From positions 1-54,876 of the IMG/VR virus record IMGVR_UViG_3300020122_000144: DNA of 54,876 nucleotides. One strand, written 5' to 3'. A program made the translations under genes and the position numbers. Positions within the stretch are counted from its first letter, which is position 1. Each line of letters begins with the position of its first letter. Shown here one piece after another: positions 13,840 through 20,621 of the stretch. The stretch comes from a virus. Below the pieces are notes generated by a model. That model was given only the letters and a program-made list of their open reading frames with translations. It had not been told where the DNA came from and ran no database searches.

Positions 13840-14033
13840 GCCCCGAAGAGGCGGCGGACTCGTCGACGTGGATCTACTGCGAGCATGGTCTCGCGTCGCA
13901 GTGCGAGGAGCCTCACTGCGCGGGCGCAGACGCATACGAGCGCGAGCTTGGCGAACGGCTTCGTGCCGCTCGTTCCAGCGAGCACAAGTCCCCCGCCTCG
14001 GCGGGCAACGATTCAGGAAAGGGCAACGGATAG
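13836..14033 (+). CDS. Small Cys/His protein, 65 aa
   Basis: TWIYCEHGLASQCEEPHCAG (C-x2-H, C-x4-HC) resembles a zinc-binding turn found in many phage small proteins, followed by a basic helix and a disordered Ser/Gly tail. Confidence 0.5.
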   Translation: MSPEEAADSSTWIYCEHGLASQCEEPHCAGADAYERELGERLRAARSSEHKSPASAGNDSGKGNG

Positions 14034-14037
14034 AAGA

Positions 14038-14364
14038 ATGGCAAAGAAACTCTACACCGTGACGATCGAGGCCGAGGTGGTCGTAGTCGCCGAGTCCCCC
14101 GAGGAAGCGCAGGAAGAGGCCGAGCAGGCCGTCATCGACACCGAGCTCCACTTCCATGCGGTGCCGATGCACTCGCTCCCGGCCGGCTGGAGCCGCGAGT
14201 CGATACCGTTCGGCGTCGGGGTCGACGAGGACGAGGACAGGACCACTCAGGGGTGGATCGACGTCGGCGCCGCGCCCGAGTTCACGCGCCTCAATGCCGA
14301 GATGAAGGCCCGTGCCGAGAAGCGGGGATCGCTGACCGGGTCCGTTGCGCAGGAGCCGAAATGA
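14038..14364 (+). CDS. Hypothetical protein, 108 aa
   Basis: N-terminal ferredoxin-like pattern: KLYTVTIEAEVVVVAESPEEAQEEAEQ, the beta strand plus ESPEEA helix common in small phage and bacterial regulators, then an acidic loop DEDEDR and a helical end. Function unknown. Confidence 0.55.
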   Translation: MAKKLYTVTIEAEVVVVAESPEEAQEEAEQAVIDTELHFHAVPMHSLPAGWSRESIPFGVGVDEDEDRTTQGWIDVGAAPEFTRLNAEMKARAEKRGSLTGSVAQEPK

Positions 14365-14636
14365 CCGCAAAAGATGAGCGCTTCGCGGCGATCAAGGCCG
14401 CGATGATGCCCCAGATCGACATGGCGTTGAACATGTGGCTCACGCAGCTCAGCGCCACGATGGACGCCGCGTCGGCTGCTGAGGTCGACCGGTGCATCAG
14501 CATCGTCGAGTCGTGCACCATGCTGAAGAAGCCGGAGTGGAACGCGGGGCTCCGCTTCGCGATCGACAGGCTTCGCGAGTGGAAGAAGGAAGCCGCTGCG
14601 GAGAACGGACGCAAGGAAGGGGGCACCGATGGCTGA
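14361..14636 (+). CDS. Helical hypothetical protein, 91 aa
   Basis: Helical throughout (MMPQIDMALNMWLTQLSATM, LRFAIDRLREWKKEAA). ATGA start; its last eight bases overlap the next gene. No recognised family. Confidence 0.55.
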   Translation: MTAKDERFAAIKAAMMPQIDMALNMWLTQLSATMDAASAAEVDRCISIVESCTMLKKPEWNAGLRFAIDRLREWKKEAAAENGRKEGGTDG

Positions 14637-14910
14637 CGGCACCTATCGCGTCATGCAGTCCGAGGACGGCACCCGCACGCTCTACCTCTTCCCGCCCGAC
14701 GGCTCGTCCTATCGTTCGATCTCGAGCGGCAGCGACGAGCCCGAGGAGGAGAGCGACGAGTCCGGGCCCATTCGTACGGTGTGCGTCACCCTCAATTCGG
14801 GCACCGCGCCCCAGGTCCTGGAGTGGTCGCCGTCTGTCTTCGACACCCTGCTCGACGGGCTCGGGGCGGCGCAGCGGCAGAGCAAAGAACGAGGAGATTC
14901 CAATGGGTGA
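14629..14910 (+). CDS. Acidic hypothetical protein, 93 aa
   Basis: Beta strands (TYRVMQSEDGTRTLYLF, IRTVCVTLN) around an acidic loop (DEPEEESDESG), ending in a helix. Eight-base overlap with the preceding gene. Unknown. Confidence 0.5.
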   Translation: MADGTYRVMQSEDGTRTLYLFPPDGSSYRSISSGSDEPEEESDESGPIRTVCVTLNSGTAPQVLEWSPSVFDTLLDGLGAAQRQSKERGDSNG

Positions 14911-15367
14911 CGCAGCGGTCTACGAATTCTCATCGCGACAGACGCAGACGGTGTGCTGCACATGCGGGGTGCTGTTTTGCATGCCCGAGTCGCTCATCAA
15001 GAACCGTCGAGAGGACGGCACCACGTTCTATTGCCCAAACGGGCACACGATGACGTTCGGGAACGCGATCAAGCGGGAGGCCGACAAGCTCCGCGAAGAA
15101 CTGGCCGCTCAGGCGCGGTGGCTGGAGGCCTCACGCGCGGACGTCGTACGCCAACGCGAGCGCCGCGAAGCCGCGGAGCGACAGGCTGCGGCGGCGCGCG
15201 GGCAGGTCACGAAGCTCAAGAACCGCGTCGGCAACGGCGTGTGCCCCTGCTGCAATCGGACGTTCACGAACCTCCAGCGCCACATGCACACGAAGCACCC
15301 CGGCTTCGCGAACGAGGGGGCCGACGTTCCTGGGACCACCGACGCCCCGCCCAAGGAGAAGACGTAA
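14903..15367 (+). CDS. Zinc-finger protein with coiled coil, 154 aa
   Basis: ATG after GAGGAG. N-terminal ribbon CCTCGVLFC then YCPNGH (about 17-50), a long charged helix (about 60-105), and a C2H2 finger CPCCNRTFTNLQRHMHTKH (about 115-133). This ribbon-helix-finger layout recurs in phage early proteins of unknown role; DNA or RNA binding is likely. Confidence 0.6.
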   Translation: MGDAAVYEFSSRQTQTVCCTCGVLFCMPESLIKNRREDGTTFYCPNGHTMTFGNAIKREADKLREELAAQARWLEASRADVVRQRERREAAERQAAAARGQVTKLKNRVGNGVCPCCNRTFTNLQRHMHTKHPGFANEGADVPGTTDAPPKEKT

Positions 15368-15549
15368 TGCCGATCACGAAGACGCCGTACGACGGCTACA
15401 CGCAGTGCGAAGACTGCTCGGGACGCATCCCGCCGGACTGCTCGTGCAACTGCATGGTGGGCCGACTGCGGAAGCGCGTCGATGGTCTGGAGATGGCAGT
15501 CCAGCGGCTCGAAAGCATCGTGCTTCGGGGCGAGGAGGGTGCGCCATGA
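15367..15549 (+). CDS. Small cysteine-rich protein, 60 aa
   Basis: QCEDCSGRIPPDCSCNC gives a four- to five-cysteine zinc site at residues 14-29, followed by a helix (RLRKRVDGLEMAVQRLESI) likely to dimerise. Coupled to both neighbours. Confidence 0.5.
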   Translation: MPITKTPYDGYTQCEDCSGRIPPDCSCNCMVGRLRKRVDGLEMAVQRLESIVLRGEEGAP

Positions 15550-15752
15550 AGTGCACCGAACCCGACTGTCACTTTTGCAGGCGAGACGCGAAGGCCGCTG
15601 AGCGCGACGCGGCTGTCGCGGAAGCTGAACGGCTGCGCGGGATACTGAGGCGCATCGGGGAATGGGACCAGCTCAATCCGCCGCGACCAGGAAGCGATTT
15701 CCCATGGCTTCGCGAGCTGGTGGACGATGCCCTGAAAGGCGGGTCCTCATGA
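15546..15752 (+). CDS. Small cysteine-rich protein, 68 aa
   Basis: MKCTEPDCHFCRRDAKAAER: C-x4-C-x2-C at the N-terminus, then a charged helix and DFPWLRELVDDAL. Unknown function; coupling by ATGA. Confidence 0.5.
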   Translation: MKCTEPDCHFCRRDAKAAERDAAVAEAERLRGILRRIGEWDQLNPPRPGSDFPWLRELVDDALKGGSS

Positions 15753-16021
15753 ACGCGTCGCCTCTTCCCCACGGCTACTCCAGTGACTTCGTGGCGTCGT
15801 ACCCGTACGTCGTGCGCGAGCGCAGCCACGGGCCGAACTACCAGCGGTCCTATCTCGCCGATCCGTGCCTCGTGCCGGACGGCGTGAAGTGGACCAACTC
15901 GCAGCGCAAGGCGTTGCACATCTACCTCCAGGCGGCTCGCGGCTTCGCGGAGAAGTACGACGCCGTCGTCGTGAAGATCGTGCCGCGGACTACTCCTCCC
16001 CAGCCAAAGGGCGAGCCGTGA
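15749..16021 (+). CDS. Hypothetical protein, 90 aa
   Basis: Tyr/Ser-rich N-terminal half (PHGYSSDFVASYPYVV) and a helical middle (SQRKALHIYLQAARGFAEKY) followed by VVVKIVPRTTPP. No family recognised. Confidence 0.55.
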   Translation: MNASPLPHGYSSDFVASYPYVVRERSHGPNYQRSYLADPCLVPDGVKWTNSQRKALHIYLQAARGFAEKYDAVVVKIVPRTTPPQPKGEP

Positions 16022-16203
16022 AGAAGAAGAACCGCAAGCTCCCACCGTTCGAGGCGATGTACCCGACGCAGCACGCGCGCCACGCAGCCGATCGCGAGTT
16101 CGACAAGCTGCCGCTCTCGACGTCGCTGGGCGAGGCGATCCGCGTGTGGGACTGGCACTACCTCAACGCGGGCGGCAGCGTCGTCGGGGCGGGTCCGACG
16201 TGA
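16018..16203 (+). CDS. Hypothetical protein, 61 aa
   Basis: GTG start overlapping the preceding stop. Basic N-terminus (KKKNRKLPPFEAMYP) and a short amphipathic helix. Unknown. Confidence 0.5.
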   Translation: MKKKNRKLPPFEAMYPTQHARHAADREFDKLPLSTSLGEAIRVWDWHYLNAGGSVVGAGPT

Positions 16204-16439
16204 GCGATCCTTGCACCTGCGACTGGCAAGCGCCGCACGGCGACCCGTGCCGAACCACGAGCTACGTGCGACCGGAGCCGTACGGTCGCGAGTACCGCGC
16301 AGGCGCCGCGGCGGCGTTCGGGCTCATGGGGATGGCGTTCGCGATCCGAAAGCGCGAAGCTCAGAAGGGGAACGCGGAGATCATGACCTTCTACAACGAG
16401 CACGGTTCCTTGCGTGACAGGAGCGATCCCCATGGCTGA
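16200..16439 (+). CDS. Hypothetical protein, 79 aa
   Basis: GTG start. CTCDWQAPHGDPC at the N-terminus is a likely metal site, followed by an Ala-rich helix (AGAAAAFGLMGMAFAIRK). That helix is too interrupted by charge to be a confident membrane segment. Confidence 0.45.
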   Translation: MSDPCTCDWQAPHGDPCRTTSYVRPEPYGREYRAGAAAAFGLMGMAFAIRKREAQKGNAEIMTFYNEHGSLRDRSDPHG

Positions 16440-16683
16440 CCCCACGATGCGCGAACTGGCCTTCATCGGGCTGCTCGACGAGATGTCCTACGAGCGTGCG
16501 GTGGCCCAGCTTGGCTCTGGTACCGAAGCGCTGCGGACGGCGTTCAACTGCACGCTCAACGGGTGGGTGAGCCGAGGGCAGCTCACGGCCGAGGGGCGCG
16601 CCTTCATCACGAAGCCGATCAAGACGACGGCCTGGGATATCAAGGTGCTTCCGGCCTCGCCGGATGGGGGCCAGGAAAAGTGA
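16432..16683 (+). CDS. Hypothetical protein, 83 aa
   Basis: ATG 16432 chosen over an upstream GTG at 16414 because GGAG precedes it by eight bases. Helical first half (MRELAFIGLLDEMSYERAVAQ). Unknown. Confidence 0.5.
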   Translation: MADPTMRELAFIGLLDEMSYERAVAQLGSGTEALRTAFNCTLNGWVSRGQLTAEGRAFITKPIKTTAWDIKVLPASPDGGQEK

Positions 16684-16859
16684 GAGTCCAGATCGTCGAG
16701 TTCGAGCTTGCGGACGGACGCAAAATCGCCGCCGTGGTGCCGGCGTTCATGGATGCCGGCGAGGCGCTCGCTCGCATCGTCAACATCAAGGCGTTTCCAC
16801 CATTCGAGGACGAGACCATGCGTCAGCAGGTGTTCGACCAGAGCGCGGCGGATACGTGA
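16680..16859 (+). CDS. Hypothetical protein, 59 aa
   Basis: GTG start in a GTGA overlap. VQIVEFELADGRKIAAVVPAF followed by a helix, a ferredoxin-like half fold. Unknown. Confidence 0.5.
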   Translation: MRVQIVEFELADGRKIAAVVPAFMDAGEALARIVNIKAFPPFEDETMRQQVFDQSAADT

Positions 16860-17101
16860 GGCGCAGCCCCGAGGGTCGAGCGGTGACACTCATCGAGATC
16901 GAGCCGAGCTACCCAGGCGAGCCATGCCAGACGATCCGGGCCACGCTCGTCAAGACAGCGGGGAAGCTCGCGCACGTGCGGCACGATCCGGGCGGGATGT
17001 TCACTCGCGCGACACCGTGGACGATGCCGGTCGACCGCAAGACGGGCCGCCCGGTCGGTGACTGGGCGTGGCGCGTGATCGACGGGGACTTGCCGCTATG
17101 A
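16856..17101 (+). CDS. Hypothetical protein, 81 aa
   Basis: GTG start coupled to the previous stop; a second in-frame GTG at about 16883 (TLIEIEPSYPGE) is an alternative. Beta-rich (QTIRATLVKTAGKLAHVRHD). Unknown. Confidence 0.45.
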   Translation: MRRSPEGRAVTLIEIEPSYPGEPCQTIRATLVKTAGKLAHVRHDPGGMFTRATPWTMPVDRKTGRPVGDWAWRVIDGDLPL

Positions 17102-17910
17102 CGGAGGCGGTCCACGATTGGGAAAAGCAGGGCCTTACGTCGCCGCAGCACTGCGGGAGTTGCGGCCTCAGTCGCGAGCTGGCCGGGGCGTGGTGGCAGT
17201 ACACGCGCGGCGGTCAGTTCTTCGGCGTTGTTTCGCCCGCGCCGCCGTGCGACCCCGCGTGGCCCCGTTCGTTCTGGATGGCGAGACCCGAAAGGAACAC
17301 CATGACCGAACCGAAGACCGACTCCCAGCGCGCCCATGAGTGGCTGAATCGCTGGTACGAAAACGAGGTCCCCGCAGCCTCGCCGAACCTGCACGGGCCG
17401 CTGGTGCAGCTCCTGGCAGAAGTGCGGGGGCATGAGCAAGACCTTCTGGCGAAAGCCCAATACCGAAGGGGCCACGCGAACGGCGCACGCGCCGCGGGCA
17501 TCGTTCGCACATGCGAGCTACACGCCCTCACGCGGGCACAGCACTGCGACGAGCTGGAGAAGGCGATGATCGCCGTCCCGCAAGAGTTCGTCGAGGGCGA
17601 GGGCGAGACGCCATCGGGCGCCGTGCAGCGCCTAGCGGACGCGTATCAGGTGCTCACGCAGGGGCGAACGATTCTTCAGGGGCCAGAGAAGGTCACTGTC
17701 GGCTGGGTCGTGCGGGCCGGTGGGCGATTGCACCACGGTGCCTACCTCACGCCGAGAGGGCACCACTACACGTGGGCCGGACGCAGCCGGGCGATGGTGT
17801 TCGCGAACCGAGGCGTGGCCCTGGACGCGATGCGCGACGTCAGCGCGGCTCGCGCGTCGAGCCTTGGCGGGTGGCGGTTCGTCCGCCTCGTCAGGACGCA
17901 GGTTTTTTGA
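17098..17910 (+). CDS. Hypothetical protein, 270 aa
   Basis: The N-terminal 70 residues include HCGSCGLSREL and a Trp-rich strand region. The middle (about 69-190) is helical (QRAHEWLNRWYENEV, LDEL-like charged helices), and the end is beta-rich (KVTVGWVVRAGGRLHHGAYL). An internal ATG at 17302 has AAAGGA upstream, so a shorter 202-residue product is possible. No family recognised. Confidence 0.55.
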   Translation: MTEAVHDWEKQGLTSPQHCGSCGLSRELAGAWWQYTRGGQFFGVVSPAPPCDPAWPRSFWMARPERNTMTEPKTDSQRAHEWLNRWYENEVPAASPNLHGPLVQLLAEVRGHEQDLLAKAQYRRGHANGARAAGIVRTCELHALTRAQHCDELEKAMIAVPQEFVEGEGETPSGAVQRLADAYQVLTQGRTILQGPEKVTVGWVVRAGGRLHHGAYLTPRGHHYTWAGRSRAMVFANRGVALDAMRDVSAARASSLGGWRFVRLVRTQVF

Positions 17911-18080
17911 TGCCCGACGAGAAGCCGGTCCCCCGAGACGCGCGACGCGTCCCGAACGTCGAAGGCAGCGACCGTGAGCCGTGCAGTGCGTGCTACCGAT
18001 ACGCCCTCGTGATGATCGAGTCTCGAAACAGGGTGGCGCTCTGCGCTGAGTGCCTAGCCGCGATGGCTCGACTAGAATGA
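17910..18080 (+). CDS. Small zinc-finger-like protein, 56 aa
   Basis: PCSACYRYAL, 14 residues, then ALCAECLAAM: two CxxC pairs in a spacing typical of a small zinc ribbon. TGATG start. Confidence 0.5.
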   Translation: MPDEKPVPRDARRVPNVEGSDREPCSACYRYALVMIESRNRVALCAECLAAMARLE

Positions 18081-18298
18081 CGTGCGGAGTACATCGGCAC
18101 TGCGCCGACGAGGCGCCTGGGCGTTGCCCATGGTGCGAGATCAGCAGACTGCGAGCGGCCAGCACTGCGATGGTCCGTCTACTGACAGAGATTCGTGAGC
18201 TGGAGGCGTCGAATACGGCAGACGATTTCATCTACTGCATGGGCGAGAAGGTACGGCGCATCGACGAAGTGCTCCGGACGTTTCGCGCCGCGGATTGA
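18077..18298 (+). CDS. Small Cys/His protein, last gene of the rightward operon
   Basis: 73 residues. TCGVHRHCADEAPGRCPWC supplies a zinc site at residues 2-20, followed by a helix (MVRLLTEIRELEASN). Ends 13 bases before the convergent lysozyme stop. I see no clear terminator hairpin with a T run between the two operons. Confidence 0.5.
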   Translation: MTCGVHRHCADEAPGRCPWCEISRLRAASTAMVRLLTEIRELEASNTADDFIYCMGEKVRRIDEVLRTFRAAD

Positions 18299-18311
18299 TA
18301 CGGCGCAGCCC

Positions 18312-19052
18312 TCACGCCTCGAACGGCGGGTCATCGCCCTCGGCGTAATCGAGCCGGTGAATCGTCGGCTCGCTGCCTGGGTCGTCGAGCGCGGGGACGG
18401 TCACGGCGTCAGCCACGCCAAGCAGCGTCTTCCACTCGAGGAGGTCCGGATCGAGGTGGAACGCCTCGATGCGCTGGGCGTTCCGCATCAGCAGCTTGTT
18501 CGCGACGTTCCGCGGCACCAACCCCGCGTTGTGCGCGCCCTCGGGCGTCCACTCGTTCATGTGGATTTGCGCCGCGGCCTCGAGAAAGTCGCGGGCGTTC
18601 ACGGCCTGGAACAGCCTTGGGAAATGCGCGTTCGCCCCGCATGCCCACGCCAGCGAGTGCAGCGCGAGTTGCGCGCAGGCGTTGTAGCTCTCCCACTCCG
18701 GCAGCCGCGCGAGCAGGATGCGGTCGTTGCTGTCCAGCTTGGCGAACGCGAGCGCGTTCATGCCCTCGCGCGTCAGGCGCAGGTCCGTAAGTTTCGCGGC
18801 CACGGTCCAGCCGCCGTGCATGGCCGCAGCATTGTCCTTGAGCAGCTCCCACGCGCAAATCTTCTCGGTCGCGGTCGCTGGGACGCCGCCCGCATGCATG
18901 AACGGCAGCTGCACCATCTCCTCGCGCGTGAAGATGGCGTCACCCCACGCGACCGTCACGATTCCGCGGATGTCGGTGTAAGGGCATGGCACCCCAGGGC
19001 CCTCGAGCGGGCCGGTGAAGTCCAAGAACCCGGCGTGGACGGAGGCTCTCAC
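18312..19052 (-). CDS. Endolysin, GH24-like lysozyme
   Basis: 246 residues from a GTG at 19052, which overlaps the upstream stop (GTGA). The N-terminal segment PLEGPGVPCPYTDIRGIVTV carries Glu17, Asp27 and Thr33. The E-x9-D-x5-T order matches the catalytic triad of T4-type lysozymes with one extra residue between Glu and Asp, and VAWGD fits the glycine loop that follows. It would cut peptidoglycan glycan strands at lysis. The C-terminal 150 residues are helical and longer than in T4 lysozyme. No signal peptide is seen, so release depends on the holin. Sits at the end of the lysis cluster. Confidence 0.7.
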   Translation of the reverse strand: MRASVHAGFLDFTGPLEGPGVPCPYTDIRGIVTVAWGDAIFTREEMVQLPFMHAGGVPATATEKICAWELLKDNAAAMHGGWTVAAKLTDLRLTREGMNALAFAKLDSNDRILLARLPEWESYNACAQLALHSLAWACGANAHFPRLFQAVNARDFLEAAAQIHMNEWTPEGAHNAGLVPRNVANKLLMRNAQRIEAFHLDPDLLEWKTLLGVADAVTVPALDDPGSEPTIHRLDYAEGDDPPFEA

Positions 19053-19267
19053 GGCTTGTCGACCTTGATGTCTTCCAACACGTCGACCTCGAGATCCGTA
19101 ATTCTGCGGTCGTAGTCCCTGAGGAACTGCTTCTGCTGGTCGACGGGGATGAGCTGCACCCCTGCGTCGAAGAGCTGGCGAGCGACGGCGATCGCATCGG
19201 TCACGTTGCCCTCGGCGACGTCGACCCCGAGGCGAATCAGGGCAAATCCGGTGTCCGCGATACTCAT
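19049..19267 (-). CDS. Hypothetical protein in lysis cluster, 72 aa
   Basis: MSIADTGFALIRLGVDVAEG, then DAIAVARQLFDAGVQLIPVD and an acidic end. Amphipathic helices without a clear membrane segment. Overlaps both lipoprotein and lysozyme genes by four bases. Role unknown. Confidence 0.5.
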   Translation of the reverse strand: MSIADTGFALIRLGVDVAEGNVTDAIAVARQLFDAGVQLIPVDQQKQFLRDYDRRITDLEVDVLEDIKVDKP

Positions 19268-19551
19268 TTCGAGCCGTCCCTTCCCGCGTCGTTGTCGTTC
19301 GCAAAGTTGAGCGTGCGCCCGGCCTCGGGCACTCCCGCATCGACCGTCCAGGCGGCCTTCACGCGGTCGCGGCACTTGTCGATGCTCGCGCGGTCGGTGT
19401 ACTGGTCGACGCACGCGGATTGCTGGGCCTTGTAGCTGAGATTGGCGGCCTCCTGCGGGCTGACGGCGTCGACGAGCGCGCACCCGTGGATTGCGCCGAT
19501 GACGAACAGGGCCGCGAACAGGGCGAGGCCGTAGGCGATGAGCTTGCGCAT
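19264..19551 (-). CDS. Small lipoprotein, possible outer-membrane spanin subunit
   Basis: 95 residues; ATG at 19551 overlaps the holin stop. Signal sequence MRKLIAYGLALFAALFVIG and lipobox AIHGC suggest cleavage before Cys and lipid anchoring. The mature part has three more cysteines and an acidic tail. Its place between holin and lysozyme fits an o-spanin, but it is longer than usual and lacks Pro-richness, and no clear partner i-spanin is seen. Another envelope role is possible. Confidence 0.6.
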   Translation of the reverse strand: MRKLIAYGLALFAALFVIGAIHGCALVDAVSPQEAANLSYKAQQSACVDQYTDRASIDKCRDRVKAAWTVDAGVPEAGRTLNFANDNDAGRDGSK

Positions 19552-19757
19552 CACCAGTGCCTCCATGCGTGCGGGGCGCCACCGACCCAGCCGACCTCTG
19601 CCAGGAACCCGAAGAGCAGCAGCAGGCAGAGCAGCGCGTACGCCACGTTAGCCCACGGCTGCGCGACGCCGAACGCCGCGAGCAGCGCGCGCGCAACCAT
19701 GCAAACGACGCCAGCGATGACGCAGAAGATGATGAGGGCGATGAGGACTGAAATCAT
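19551..19757 (-). CDS. Holin candidate, two transmembrane segments
   Basis: 68 residues with two hydrophobic helices: SVLIALIIFCVIAGVVCMVA (2-22) and VAYALLCLLLLFGFLAEVGW (about 38-57), separated by a short polar loop. This is the layout of small class II holins. Next to the lysozyme gene. Overlaps both neighbours. Confidence 0.7.
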   Translation of the reverse strand: MISVLIALIIFCVIAGVVCMVARALLAAFGVAQPWANVAYALLCLLLLFGFLAEVGWVGGAPHAWRHW

Positions 19758-20377
19758 TTGGTCACCGTGATCGAGGTGGAGGTGGGCGCCGGCGGTTGCG
19801 CGGCGCGAGTCGTGACGTAGTTGGTCGCCGCGGTGATGAGGACGAGGGCCAGTGCCGCAAGCGCCATGAGGAGCCCGCGGACCGTGGGGCTCTTCTCTGC
19901 GAGCTTCTGCAGACCCTTGACGCCTTCGACGATGGCGCTCACCTGAGCCTTATTCGCGGTCTCGACGAGTTCCTTGACCTCCGCCTTCGTCGCGGTGCCG
20001 GCAGAGAGCGCCGCTACGTCGTCTTTGGTGGCGGCCTTCGATGCGAGGTCGTGGGTCTCGGCGATCTTGCGGTCGCGCTCAGCGTCCTTGATGATTTGCT
20101 CGGCCTGCCTAGCCTGAATCTCCAGGTTCAACTGCGACGGGTGCTCGTCGATGAGCGCATGCACGCGGTCCGTTGTGAGTGGCGCGGGCGGCGGATTCGT
20201 CGGCGACTCGAGACGCGCAAGCCGGCCCTCGATGCCTGCGACGCGAAGGTTCATACCCTTCCCGTCCTCAACGAGCGTGCTCACGCTGGTCGCCATCCCG
20301 TTGACAACCTTGGACAGTTCAACCGCCCACAGCGGGACGGCCGGAATCTCCACGGTCGGCTTCTCGTCGGTGCTCAT
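19754..20377 (-). CDS. Coiled-coil protein with C-terminal membrane anchor, 207 aa
   Basis: A Pro-rich segment around residues 60-70, then a long charged helix (QARQAEQIIKDAERDRKIAE to about 155), then one transmembrane helix (RGLLMALAALALVLITAATN, about 168-188) and a Thr/Pro-rich end. The anchor is C-terminal, opposite to a standard i-spanin. First membrane-related gene of the lysis cluster; might be an antiholin/holin variant or a virion-associated membrane protein. Confidence 0.55.
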   Translation of the reverse strand: MSTDEKPTVEIPAVPLWAVELSKVVNGMATSVSTLVEDGKGMNLRVAGIEGRLARLESPTNPPPAPLTTDRVHALIDEHPSQLNLEIQARQAEQIIKDAERDRKIAETHDLASKAATKDDVAALSAGTATKAEVKELVETANKAQVSAIVEGVKGLQKLAEKSPTVRGLLMALAALALVLITAATNYVTTRAAQPPAPTSTSITVTK

Positions 20378-20613
20378 GTCGCCGCCGTGTTGGCGAGTTG
20401 CGCGCGCGCTGCGGTCAAGTCGGTGAGCACCTTGGCGTCGACGGCTCCCTGCGCGATGGCGAGGATCGCAGCGGACTGAGGCGCCGTCAGCGTTACCGAA
20501 ATGATGCCCCCGAGCTTCGTTGGTACGCCGTTGAGATCGAGCACGTCGTAGGCCACGTCGGCCTTGCTCGAACCGTTGTTGTAGAACGTGACCGTCTGGA
20601 TCTTGTTTGCCAT
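20374..20613 (-). CDS. Hypothetical protein, 79 aa
   Basis: MANKIQTVTFYNNGSSKADV then a beta-rich middle and helical end. Nine bases downstream of the large fibre gene, so possibly a fibre chaperone or a tip protein. No family recognised. Confidence 0.55.
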   Translation of the reverse strand: MANKIQTVTFYNNGSSKADVAYDVLDLNGVPTKLGGIISVTLTAPQSAAILAIAQGAVDAKVLTDLTAARAQLANTAAT

Positions 20614-20621
20614 TGATGTCC

